Source of the DNA: Candidatus Zixiibacteriota bacterium | GTDB lineage: Bacteria; Zixibacteria; MSB-5A5; GN15; FEB-12 | Reading direction: 5' to 3' | Assembly (NCBI GenBank): GCA_024280215.1 | Contig: JAJRQO010000034.1 | Location: 1-64,000 of the forward strand | DNA length: 64,000 bases | Shown here: positions 35,500 to 43,658 of the stretch, one piece after another | How the letters are laid out: each line of letters opens with the position of its first letter | Numbering within the stretch: position 1 is the stretch's first letter | Translations under genes and position numbers: made by a program | Notes under the pieces: model-generated | Told to the model about the DNA's origin: nothing | Databases searched by the model: none | What the model saw: only the letters and a program-made list of their open reading frames with translations

Positions 35500-37122
35500 A
35501 TGGCAACCTATATCGTGCCGCAAAAAAAACTCGGATATTCAAATATCTTTTTAGATTTTCTCTCCAAGAATGAAAACTGTAATCAGTTTTATCCTTCTCA
35601 GTCTTTAATCGCAGTTGCAAACGAACTCGGTGAACAAAAATTCAACCGTGATAAAATTGCAGATATTCTCATTAAACAGAATAAACAATTTGGCTCATCA
35701 GAAAAAGTATTTGATAATATCGAACTCCTTCGCAATGAGAAAACACTTGTCGTCGCAACTGGGCAACAAGCAGGTCTTTTTGGTGGGTCGCTTCTGATTA
35801 TGATTAAAGCCTTAGCAATTGTCAAATCAGCAATACAATATACCGACGAAATAGGGCAACCTGTTATTCCTATATTTTGGATTGCTGGTGATGACCATGA
35901 TTATGAAGAAGTCAACCATACCTACGTATTAGATAGAGCTTCGCAAATTGTTAAAACAACCTACGATGCAATTCCTGAGGTTGAACTTCCAACGGCAGAA
36001 CTTCTTTTTGAAAATGAAGATGAACTTACCAATGCAAAGACAACTCTTAAAGAGTCGCTTGGCGAAACCGATTTTACTGATGAACTTTATAACCTCATCG
36101 ACACGTGTTACACTCCATCAGAAAATTACGCCTCGGCATTTGGAAAACTAATGGCTCGATTGACTGCTGACTATGGATTGGTTCTTTTCTCACCAGGTGA
36201 TGTTCAAGTTAAAAAATTATCAATTGACTTTTTCTCTGCTATTATTAATAAACAGGATGAACTCCACAAGAACCTTTTTGAAACAAATAATAAAATAAAA
36301 TCACTCGGTTACCATATACAAGTTGAGAAAAAAGATGACTCGGCACATCTGTTTTATAATCTTGGTGGTCGGAAACCAATCGTGAGAGATGGTGATAATT
36401 TTAAAGTTGGTGAAAAACAATTTACAAGACCAGAACTCCTCAAAGCTATTGCTGACCATCCTGAAAAATTCTCTCCTGATGTGATGACTCGTCCTCTTTG
36501 GCAGTCCGCTCTTTTTCCCGTTATCAGTCAAAAAGGTGGAGCAGCCGAGATAGCCTATCTCGCCCAGATACATAAAAACTTTCCTCTTTTTGATTTGGTG
36601 ACACCGATTTATAAAGCTCGTCCTACCGCTACAATCGTTGAGAAAAGATACCAAACGCTTATGGAACAACATAAAATCAAGTTCGAAGATTTAGTTGGTG
36701 ACATTGAAGATATAATAAATAGAATCCTTGCCGAATCTTTCCCCGATGATATCGAGGAAAAGTTTCAAGCGATGAAAAATCACATTAAGTGCCATTTTGA
36801 AGATTTCTCAAAAGATTCATTAGTATTTGATAAGTCACTTGAAAGTTTTGCAAAACAAATTTTTGGGAAAATTGATTATTCTTTAAATGCCTTTGAAGGA
36901 AAAGTCTTTTCTGCTCATAAGAAAAAATCAAAAGAAAGTCGTGATCGTATTTATCGATTGTGGCATTCACTTTATCCAAACAGAACTTTTCAGGAGCGGG
37001 TTGTAAATATCTCTTACTTTATTTCACGTTATGGTTTTAAATTTATTCCGTTTCTCTATAATCAAATTGACTCAGAAGAGTCAAGTCATAAACTAATTCA
37101 ATTGTCAGAGATGGAGTCATAG
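35500..37122 (+). CDS. bshC: Bacillithiol synthase BshC
   Basis: 540 residues from ATG 35500; the track's ATG 35425 adds 25 residues with no family resemblance and no ribosome site. BshC adds cysteine to glucosaminyl-malate, the last step of bacillithiol synthesis. The family marks TLVVATGQQAGLFGGSL, FWIAGDDHDYEEVNHTYV and RPLWQSALFPVISQKGGAAEIAYLAQ are present, as is the C-terminal coiled-coil region. It is directly followed by bshA and bshB1, so the three dedicated genes of the pathway are adjacent. Cytoplasmic. Confidence 0.92.
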   Translation: MATYIVPQKKLGYSNIFLDFLSKNENCNQFYPSQSLIAVANELGEQKFNRDKIADILIKQNKQFGSSEKVFDNIELLRNEKTLVVATGQQAGLFGGSLLIMIKALAIVKSAIQYTDEIGQPVIPIFWIAGDDHDYEEVNHTYVLDRASQIVKTTYDAIPEVELPTAELLFENEDELTNAKTTLKESLGETDFTDELYNLIDTCYTPSENYASAFGKLMARLTADYGLVLFSPGDVQVKKLSIDFFSAIINKQDELHKNLFETNNKIKSLGYHIQVEKKDDSAHLFYNLGGRKPIVRDGDNFKVGEKQFTRPELLKAIADHPEKFSPDVMTRPLWQSALFPVISQKGGAAEIAYLAQIHKNFPLFDLVTPIYKARPTATIVEKRYQTLMEQHKIKFEDLVGDIEDIINRILAESFPDDIEEKFQAMKNHIKCHFEDFSKDSLVFDKSLESFAKQIFGKIDYSLNAFEGKVFSAHKKKSKESRDRIYRLWHSLYPNRTFQERVVNISYFISRYGFKFIPFLYNQIDSEESSHKLIQLSEMES

Positions 37123-38256
37123 ATGGTTATTGGTATCACATGTTACCCTGTTGCTGGTGGCTCAGGAATAGTAGCGACCGAACTTGGAATCCAACTCGCC
37201 GCTCGAGGTCATCAAGTTCACTTTATCTCGTACGCAATGCCATTTCGTTTAGGTGAGTTCAAAACTAATCTAATGTATCACGCCGTTGAAACGACCGCCT
37301 ATCCACTTTTTAAATATCCGCCTTATACTCTCACTCTTGCTGCAAAAATGGCAGAAGTTTCACGGAACTACAACTTAGACGTGTTGCATGTACACTATGC
37401 GATACCACACGCTGCTTGTGCATTTTTAGCAAAGCAACTTCTCACTGAAGAGGATAAACAACCAAAAATTATTACTACTCTCCATGGAACCGACATCACC
37501 TTAGTCGGCTCGGATCCATCTTATTATGAAATTACTCGATTCTCAATAAATGCGTCCGATGGACTATCGGCTGTCTCAAAGTATCTTGCTGATGAAACCA
37601 AAGAGGTTTTCAAACTTGAACAAGATATTAGAGTTGTCTATAATTTTTTTGATGAAAAACGATTTAAACCAAAATCTTCACAATGTGTCAAATCAGAATT
37701 CGCCGCCGAAGGCGAAGTATTGATAACTCATGTTTCAAATTTTAGACCGGTAAAAAGAACCTTAGATGTCATCGACATCTTTGAAAAAATATCTAAAGAA
37801 GTACCAGCCAAACTTCTTCTGATTGGTGAGGGACCCGATACAATTTTAACCCGTCGTCAGGTTACCAAAAAAGGGCTTACAGACAAAGTTATTTTCTTAG
37901 GGAACCAAAGCAGGGTAGAAGCAGTATTGCCATGCTCAGACCTTTTCTTACTACCTTCTGAAGAGGAGTCATTTGGCTTAGCAGCTTTAGAAGCTCTTGC
38001 GTGTGGTGTTCCTGTTATTGGTACACACGGCACAGGCTTAGTTGAAGTTGTTGATGATTATAAAAATGGATTTTTATTACCTGTTGGTGATACGACTTCT
38101 ATGGCACGAGCAGCGATTTCTCTTTTGAAAGATGTCGACAGATTGACATCTTTCAAAAAAGATGCAGCGAGAATTGCTTATGACAAATTTAACTCACAAA
38201 AAATTATTACTGATTATGAATCATATTACGAGGATGTCTTAAATGGTAAATCTTGA
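37123..38256 (+). CDS. bshA: BshA, N-acetyl-alpha-D-glucosaminyl L-malate synthase
   Basis: 377 residues, GT4 glycosyltransferase of the GT-B fold. The N-terminal GITCYPVAGGSGIVATELGIQLAARGH is characteristic of BshA, as is VHFISYAMPFRL. The C-terminal nucleotide-sugar site reads LPSEEESFGLAALEALACGVPVIGT. It joins UDP-GlcNAc to L-malate in the first bacillithiol step. It starts immediately after the bshC stop and overlaps bshB1 by 14 bases. Confidence 0.95.
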   Translation: MVIGITCYPVAGGSGIVATELGIQLAARGHQVHFISYAMPFRLGEFKTNLMYHAVETTAYPLFKYPPYTLTLAAKMAEVSRNYNLDVLHVHYAIPHAACAFLAKQLLTEEDKQPKIITTLHGTDITLVGSDPSYYEITRFSINASDGLSAVSKYLADETKEVFKLEQDIRVVYNFFDEKRFKPKSSQCVKSEFAAEGEVLITHVSNFRPVKRTLDVIDIFEKISKEVPAKLLLIGEGPDTILTRRQVTKKGLTDKVIFLGNQSRVEAVLPCSDLFLLPSEEESFGLAALEALACGVPVIGTHGTGLVEVVDDYKNGFLLPVGDTTSMARAAISLLKDVDRLTSFKKDAARIAYDKFNSQKIITDYESYYEDVLNGKS

Positions 38257-38956
38257 CGCATTAGCGATTGCTGCTCACCCTGATGATATCGAAATTACCT
38301 GTGGTGGACTTCTCATCAATATGGCAAAACAAAATCGCAAGACTGGTGCCTTAGATTTAACCCGAGGTGAGATGGGGACTTTTGGAACCCAAGCTGATCG
38401 AGACTCAGAGGCAATCGCAGCGGGTGAGATGATGGGGCTTGCCTATCGTAACAACCTCTCAATGGCGGATTCCGCCGTTGCCTATAATCAGGACAATAAA
38501 TTTAAAATTGCCCAAGTCATCCGTGACACAAAACCAGAACTCGTTATCCTTCCGCATTGGGAGCAACGACACCCCGACCACTTGGCTTGTACAAAACTTG
38601 GTTACGATGCTTGTTTTCTTGCTGGACTTAAAAAAGTTGATTTAGAGGGTGACCCCCATCGACCTCGTAAAATAATTTATATTTCATATTCACGTACTGC
38701 AGACTTTTCATTTTTAGTCAATATTTCAGATAGCTTCAAACAAAAATGTGACGCAGTGAGTGCATATGGATCTCAATTTGATAATCCAGAAAATGCAAAA
38801 CGAATTTTTCAGCCTGGTTTAGATGTCTTTGAGTATATGGAAACAAAAGCAAAATTTCTCGGTCAACTTGCGGGTGTCCAATATGCCGAATCATATTTTA
38901 TCAAAGAATCAATTCTCATTGATGACCCTCAAAATATGCCGATTGCATCAATTTAG
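38243..38956 (+). CDS. bshB1: BshB1, GlcNAc-malate deacetylase
   Basis: 237 residues of the LmbE/PIG-L zinc deacetylase family. Zinc and catalytic residues are in AIAAHPDDIEITCGG and LPHWEQRHPDHLACTKL; the BshB1 type is shown by LTRGEMGTFGT and the ending typical of that subgroup (YAESYFIKE). It removes acetate from GlcNAc-malate, giving the substrate of BshC. Part of the bshC-bshA-bshB1 cluster, overlapping bshA. Confidence 0.94.
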   Translation: MVNLDALAIAAHPDDIEITCGGLLINMAKQNRKTGALDLTRGEMGTFGTQADRDSEAIAAGEMMGLAYRNNLSMADSAVAYNQDNKFKIAQVIRDTKPELVILPHWEQRHPDHLACTKLGYDACFLAGLKKVDLEGDPHRPRKIIYISYSRTADFSFLVNISDSFKQKCDAVSAYGSQFDNPENAKRIFQPGLDVFEYMETKAKFLGQLAGVQYAESYFIKESILIDDPQNMPIASI

Positions 38957-39074
38957 CCCTGTAAGTCACAAAACAACAACAAGATAGGGCTATTATGGCA
39001 GGTTTGCTCTATTATTTATTTTATTGCACTTCAGAATTCAAAATAATCATCCGATATAACTAATAGATTATTAA

Positions 39075-39183
39075 ATCAGGGGATACGGGTTATTTCGTCA
39101 AGAAATTTCCCTCTGTAAAATGGTCGACAAAAGCGGGGGTAGGAAAATTATCCGATTGTAATTTCATACAATCGGATTTTTTT
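39075..39183 (+). terminator. Strong intrinsic terminator preceded by a G-rich leader-like segment
   Basis: ATCCGATTGT (39150-39159), eight-base loop, ACAATCGGAT (39168-39177), then seven Ts: a textbook terminator. It lies about 190 bases after bshB1 and just before the CDF promoter. The 75 bases upstream are G-rich with short inverted repeats (AGGGGA...TTTCCCT; GCGGGGGTAGG), more structured than a plain 3' tail. It may be only the end of the bsh mRNA, or a separate small RNA. I do not recognise a riboswitch class. Confidence 0.6.
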
Positions 39184-39184
39184 A

Positions 39185-39213
39185 TTCTCAATTTGTCTTA
39201 CTTTTTGTATCAT
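39185..39213 (+). promoter_or_regulatory. Possible leaderless promoter of the CDF gene
   Basis: TTCTCA, 17 bases, TATCAT, then five bases to ATG 39219. The -35 is weak, the -10 good. Confidence 0.4.
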
Positions 39214-39218
39214 ACGAT

Positions 39219-40103
39219 ATGACAAAACAAGAACAATATGTCAAAGATGGTTTCAAAGTTACAATTGTTGGAATTGTAGCAAACTTAGTGTTAGTAGCAC
39301 TCAAAATCTATGCTGGAATTGTTGGTAAAAGTCAGGCATTAATCGCTGATGGTATCCACTCCCTGTCTGATTTACTCTCTGATTTTGTTGTACTTGTTGG
39401 ACTGAAATGGGGTCATCAGGAAGCTGATGACAACCATCCTTTCGGGCATGGCAGAATTGAGACTATCTCAAGCATGGTCATTGGAATTCTTCTCATAGCA
39501 GCGGGTGGTGGAATTGTTTTTAATGCTGTAACTGCTCTTTATGAACATCAAAAAGCACAACCTACTTTACTCACGCTCATAATTGCTTTTTTGTCGATTG
39601 CAATAAAAGAAGCCATGTATTGGTACACTCTATTGGCTGGGAAGAGAATGAAAAGCATGCTTCTTATCGCTAATGCTTGGCATCATCGTACTGACGCTCT
39701 CTCATCGGTTGCGGTACTCATTGGAATCGGTGGCGTCTATCTCAACCCTAATTGGTATCTGGCTGACTCATTGGCTTCATTGTTTGTTACCTATTTTATC
39801 TTACGAGTTGGTGGACAGATGGTATGGCATGCTCTCAAAGAAGTTGTAGATACTGCTCCTGATAAAGAGGTCTTAGAAAACATCAAAAATGTCGCCCAGG
39901 AAGTTGATGGTGTTTTAAATGCCCATGATATTCATTCTCGTTTTTCTGGTGGGCAAATTTTCTCCGAAATTCATATTGTTGTTGACCCTGAAATCACCGT
40001 CAGGGAGGGGCATGATATTGCTGATAATGTCGAAGCAACTGTCCTTGAAAAAATCGATGATCTCGTGCGGGTAATTGTACATGTCGACCCTGAAATTGAT
40101 TGA
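39219..40103 (+). CDS. Cation diffusion facilitator (CDF) family metal exporter
   Basis: 294 residues with six membrane segments and a C-terminal cytoplasmic metal-binding domain. Metal-site motifs are ADGIHSLSDLLSDFVVL in TM2, the HPFGHGRIETISS loop, and WHHRTDALSS in TM5 (HxxxD). The C-terminal domain has GVLNAHDIHSRFSGG and IHIVVDPEITVREGHDIA. It exports Zn2+, Fe2+ or Mn2+ in exchange for protons; the metal cannot be fixed by eye, although the HxxxD/DxxxD pattern here (HSLSD, HHRTD) is of the Zn type. Single gene between a terminator and tRNA-Sec. Confidence 0.9.
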   Translation: MTKQEQYVKDGFKVTIVGIVANLVLVALKIYAGIVGKSQALIADGIHSLSDLLSDFVVLVGLKWGHQEADDNHPFGHGRIETISSMVIGILLIAAGGGIVFNAVTALYEHQKAQPTLLTLIIAFLSIAIKEAMYWYTLLAGKRMKSMLLIANAWHHRTDALSSVAVLIGIGGVYLNPNWYLADSLASLFVTYFILRVGGQMVWHALKEVVDTAPDKEVLENIKNVAQEVDGVLNAHDIHSRFSGGQIFSEIHIVVDPEITVREGHDIADNVEATVLEKIDDLVRVIVHVDPEID

Positions 40104-40163
40104 TGCTTCATTTTACAAACTGAGATAGTCGAAGTATTTCTCAATTATTAAGCCAATTTTCAA

Positions 40164-40191
40164 TTGCAGTTGTTTAATATTTTTATATATT
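40164..40191 (+). promoter_or_regulatory. Promoter of tRNA-Sec
   Basis: TTGCAG, 16 bases, TATATT, then six bases to the first base of the tRNA. Transcription would start at or beside G1. Confidence 0.55.
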
Positions 40192-40197
40192 GTCCTC

Positions 40198-40294
40198 GGA
40201 AGTGGATGTCGTCTGGTGGCGGTCCCGGTCTTCAAAGCCGTGTGGGGGGCAATGATCTTGTCCTCGGTAGGTTCGATTCCTACCCCTTCCGCCA
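40198..40294 (+). tRNA. selC: tRNA-Sec (anticodon TCA), CCA encoded
   Basis: 97 bases including an encoded GCCA end. Selenocysteine tRNA is shown by anticodon loop CTTCAAA (TCA at 40232-40234), a long D stem with a four-base loop (GTCGTC-TGGT-GGCGGT), a long variable arm (GGGGGCAA...TTGTCCTC) and a T arm GTAGG-TTCGATT-CCTAC. The acceptor 5' strand is GGAAGTGG, whose 8-bp partner should read CCACTTCC; the sequence has CCCTTCC, one A short, leaving U6 unpaired and a 7-bp stem. That may be a sequence error or a real bulge. SelA and SelB are encoded 11.5 kb downstream. Confidence 0.93.
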
Positions 40295-40394
40295 TTAAAC
40301 AGGCGTAGCCTGATTTACTACTTCGCACTGCGACGAAATTCATTCTTTAGTATGAAGTTATTTCCAAACATTGATTAAAATTTGATGATAACCC

Positions 40395-40994
40395 TTAAAA
40401 CCAATTCAGCTTTTGAAGTTCTGGAATTTCTTTACGCATTTTGTTAGATATATCTTCAAGTTCTCGTGCCATATCTTCAATAAGTTCTGCTCTCAGTTCT
40501 AATTTATTAGCTTTTTTCTCAATACGCTTTGCTTTTTTATCAATCTCAGCTTCTAAATCATCGGTGTCATAGTCAGGCGATAATAACTTAAAGACACAAA
40601 AAATTGCATGAAGACCTAATTTGGCACCTTCGGCACCAATTTTAGCACCATCCCAGCCTATATCCTTGGATTCTTCAATAATCATATCAACAGAGCGATA
40701 CATCTCTTTTGTCAGTTTTCGTTGTTCGGGAGTTGTTGTGATATGTTTATCGTTGATATACAATTCAAATTTTCTGTCAATCGTAAATGATGTATTCTCA
40801 TCTATGTTTTTAACTGTCAAATCGTCATCATCAAAATCAATATTGATATTGTCGATAGTAAAACCATCAAATCCAAGATGAGCATTATGCCCACTGTTTT
40901 CTTTATACTCTCTTCTCTCAGCATTAACTGACGAACTCACAATTAATAACGATAGGAATAATAGGACTGAAACAAACTGTGTGGCTTTAAACAT
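40395..40994 (-). CDS. Secreted protein of unknown function, DUF2884/YggN-like
   Basis: 199 residues, signal peptide (FVSVLLFLSLLIVSSSVNA). The mature part has a short beta region rich in Asp (NINIDFDDDDLTVKN), then FELYINDKHITTTPEQRKLTKEMY, a glycine-rich short helix (GAKIGAEGAKLGLHAI) and a long charged helix to the end. The 'TPEQR..L..Y' turn and order recall YggN/DUF2884 periplasmic proteins, which I give at low confidence. AAGGAG eight bases before the ATG supports the start. It is divergent from recG. Confidence 0.6.
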   Translation of the reverse strand: MFKATQFVSVLLFLSLLIVSSSVNAERREYKENSGHNAHLGFDGFTIDNINIDFDDDDLTVKNIDENTSFTIDRKFELYINDKHITTTPEQRKLTKEMYRSVDMIIEESKDIGWDGAKIGAEGAKLGLHAIFCVFKLLSPDYDTDDLEAEIDKKAKRIEKKANKLELRAELIEDMARELEDISNKMRKEIPELQKLNWF

Positions 40995-41074
40995 TTTCTT
41001 CTCCTTAACTTATCTGATAATTTGATTACGTGAAGTCCTTATTAAAAGTTTCAACTCTAATTATTATTTAGAGA

Positions 41075-41103
41075 TTGACTTTTGAGCTTATTTAAAATTA
41101 AAT
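41075..41103 (+). promoter_or_regulatory. Leaderless promoter of recG
   Basis: TTGACT, 17 bases, TTAAAT, then six bases to ATG 41110. The -35 matches five of six; the -10 is weaker. Confidence 0.5.
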
Positions 41104-41109
41104 TGTAAT

Positions 41110-43197
41110 ATGTCTGAACTAAAACTAAACTCACCACTGCAATATGTCAAAGGAGTAGGTCCTAAAAAAGCGGAGTTCCTGCAAACACTTGGCTTCCAAA
41201 CTGTAAATGATATCCTCTTTTTCTTCCCCCGGAGTTATCTCGACCGAACCTCAGTCACTGATATAGCAAAACTTTCACCTGATACCTATGTTACGATTAT
41301 TGGTAAAGTAAAATCTCATGGTTTGCTCTATGGTCGAAAAAAAAGATACGAAGTAATATTGGAAGATGCGACAGGTGCTATCACTCTTACGTGGTTTCAT
41401 GGTATTCGATACTGGGAAAAACTTTTCAAAAAAAACCAAATCTTCGCTTGTTCAGGGCTTGTTGGCTCCTATTTCGGCATGCAGATGGTGCATCCCGACA
41501 TGGAACGACTCGAGGATGAATCCGACACTATGATTCACTCAGGTCGGATAATTCCAGTTTACCCCCAGACTGCTGAACTTTCCAAAGCGGGTTTAAATAG
41601 TAAAATGATGCGTCGTATCACAACTTATATCTTCGAAAATTTAACTGAAAATATCAAAGATTTTCTCCCTAAAAAAGTTATTCACTCTACCAAACTCCTC
41701 TCGTTAAACAACTCTCTGAAAACTATTCATTATCCAGAAAATAGGGAAGAGGTCGAACAAAGTAGAAGACGTCTTTCATTTAATGAACTATTAGATTTTC
41801 AGTTTATGGTTTTTATGCGGAAGAAAAGAAAAAACAGAATTACAAAAAAACATTCCTATACGCCAAACAAAAAACTATTTTCTGATTTCAAAAAAAATCT
41901 TCCCTTTGAGTTAACAAGTGGACAGGAAAAAGCATTACATGAAATAATTGCCGACCTCCAAAATGAATCGCCGATGTCTCGAATGTTGCAAGGTGATGTA
42001 GGTTGTGGTAAAACTGTTGTTGCTGTTTTAGCCGCTCTGTTTGCTGCACACTCAAAACTACAGACAGCTTTCATGGCTCCAACAGAAATTTTAGCCGAAC
42101 AACATTATCGTAACTGGAATTCTGTTTTAAACGAGTTTGGGATTACATCACGACTCCTGACATCCTCACAAAAAACAGCCGACAAAAAGAAAACTATTGA
42201 GCTTTGTCAAAAAGGAGAAATAGATATTCTCTTCGGGACTCACGCCTTGATTTATGATTCTGTTGTATTCAAAAAACTTGGTTTTGTTATAATTGATGAA
42301 CAACATCGTTTTGGTGTTGAACAACGAAGTCGTCTCTATGCAAAAGGGGATAACCCTGACTTACTGGTTATGACAGCAACTCCTATTCCAAGAACTCTTA
42401 CTCTGACACTCTATGGCGATTTAGATATTTCGACGATTGATTCACTCCCTTCTGGAAGACAACCGATTCAAACTGTTTGGCGGGCGGGTGATGTCCGTGA
42501 TAAAGTGTATAAATATGTTCTTGATGATGTCCAAAAAGGAGGGCAGTCCTATATCGTGTATCCACTCATTGAAAAATCTGAAATGGTACAACTTGAAAAT
42601 GTCGAAGATGCGTACAAACGTTTAACTGCTTCTACCTTTAAAGATATATCAGTCGGTATGGTACATGGCAAAATAAAACCAAAAGTACGAGATGAAATTA
42701 TTCAGAACTTTTTTGATGGTTCTATCGATGTTCTAATGGCAACGACAGTTATTGAAGTTGGGCTTGATAACCCCAATGCAACTATCATGGTCATTGAACA
42801 TGCCGAACGATTCGGGCTGGCACAACTCCATCAATTGCGTGGTCGTATCGGACGTGGGAGCAAAAAGTCAACACTCGTCGCTATTGCCCATCCACCGTTA
42901 ACAGAAATTGCAACCAAAAGACTCGAGTATTTTACTTCTACTACCGATGGATTTAAAATTTCAGAGGCTGACTTAGAACTTAGGGGACCAGGTGAACTTT
43001 TTGGTTTAAGGCAATCTGGAGAGCTACGATTTCAAAATGTTCGATTAGGTGATGACAAGGACCTGCTTGAAACATCTCGAAAACTTTTAGAATATCTCTT
43101 TCAAAATGAAAACAAACTTGACTCTGACTACAAGAAATTGCATTCTTATTTAGTGAAAAATGTAAACAAAGAACTTATCGAATTAGGAGGTGCCTAA
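41110..43197 (+). CDS. recG: ATP-dependent DNA helicase RecG
   Basis: 695 residues (E. coli 693). N-terminal wedge/OB domain (LQYVKGVGPKKAEFLQTLG; VTIIGKVKSHG), then SF2 helicase motifs: Walker A LQGDVGCGKTVVA, motif Ia MAPTEILAEQHY, DEQH box VIIDEQHRFGVEQR, motif III TATPIPRT, motif V/VI ATTVIEVGLDNPNA and QLHQLRGRIGRG. RecG remodels stalled forks and branched DNA in the cytoplasm. No ribosome site precedes the ATG, which fits the leaderless promoter. It ends eight bases into the DUF1844 gene's leader, whose AGGAGG is inside recG. Confidence 0.97.
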   Translation: MSELKLNSPLQYVKGVGPKKAEFLQTLGFQTVNDILFFFPRSYLDRTSVTDIAKLSPDTYVTIIGKVKSHGLLYGRKKRYEVILEDATGAITLTWFHGIRYWEKLFKKNQIFACSGLVGSYFGMQMVHPDMERLEDESDTMIHSGRIIPVYPQTAELSKAGLNSKMMRRITTYIFENLTENIKDFLPKKVIHSTKLLSLNNSLKTIHYPENREEVEQSRRRLSFNELLDFQFMVFMRKKRKNRITKKHSYTPNKKLFSDFKKNLPFELTSGQEKALHEIIADLQNESPMSRMLQGDVGCGKTVVAVLAALFAAHSKLQTAFMAPTEILAEQHYRNWNSVLNEFGITSRLLTSSQKTADKKKTIELCQKGEIDILFGTHALIYDSVVFKKLGFVIIDEQHRFGVEQRSRLYAKGDNPDLLVMTATPIPRTLTLTLYGDLDISTIDSLPSGRQPIQTVWRAGDVRDKVYKYVLDDVQKGGQSYIVYPLIEKSEMVQLENVEDAYKRLTASTFKDISVGMVHGKIKPKVRDEIIQNFFDGSIDVLMATTVIEVGLDNPNATIMVIEHAERFGLAQLHQLRGRIGRGSKKSTLVAIAHPPLTEIATKRLEYFTSTTDGFKISEADLELRGPGELFGLRQSGELRFQNVRLGDDKDLLETSRKLLEYLFQNENKLDSDYKKLHSYLVKNVNKELIELGGA

Positions 43198-43198
43198 A

Positions 43199-43535
43199 AT
43201 GAATCCTGACTTACAAAAAGTTGATCCACACTTTATGCAAATAGTGCTTTCGCTCCAAGCGGCAGCTATGCAATACATGGGAAAAGTACTCAACCCTATG
43301 ACATCAAAAATCGAACGTGATCTAATGATGGCTCAAAATAGTATCGATATGCTCACTATGCTGGAGCTAAAGATAAAAAAATAATCTATCTGACGATGAA
43401 GCAAAGATGATTGAACATGTCTTATATGAGTTACGTCTCAATTTTGTAGATGAAAAAAATAAAAAAGAAGAACCTCAAGTTGATGCTCCTGAAAACGCAA
43501 AAATTGACGAAAACAATGAGAGTAAAGAAAATTAA
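43199..43535 (+). CDS. DUF1844 family protein, apparent frameshift at an A7 run
   Basis: ATG 43199 is chosen because AGGAGG ends nine bases upstream; the track's GTG 43190 overlaps that site. The first frame gives PHFMQIVLSLQAAAMQYMGKVLNPMTSKIERDL.. and stops at TAA after an A7 run (43374-43381). Removing one A continues as NNLSDDEAKMIEHVLYELRLNFVDE, which is the usual second half of DUF1844 proteins, and runs to TAA 43535 with a charged tail. Intact length would be about 112 residues. The break is at a homopolymer, so assembly error or transcriptional slippage are the main options. The family is small and of unknown function, often next to housekeeping genes. Confidence 0.72.
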
Positions 43536-43621
43536 GAATTTTAAGGATAATTTCTTCAAAATAGTTGTATAAGCTTGTACCTTTAAATAACTTAAATATG
43601 AAAATTCTTTTACCTAACTAC

Positions 43622-43650
43622 TTGCCAAAAAGCTTTAAAAACCGTATATT
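43622..43650 (+). promoter_or_regulatory. Promoter of murB, near-leaderless
   Basis: TTGCCA, 17 bases, TATATT, eight bases before ATG 43659. Confidence 0.55.
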
Positions 43651-43658
43651 AAAAAGTA

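Noticed and set aside
40113-40343. Minus-strand 76-aa ORF
   Set aside because: It runs across tRNA-Sec; it is a shadow of an RNA gene.
43378-43390. Stop codon in DUF1844 as a selenocysteine readthrough
   Set aside because: The stop is TAA, not TGA, and the continuing homology is in another frame.
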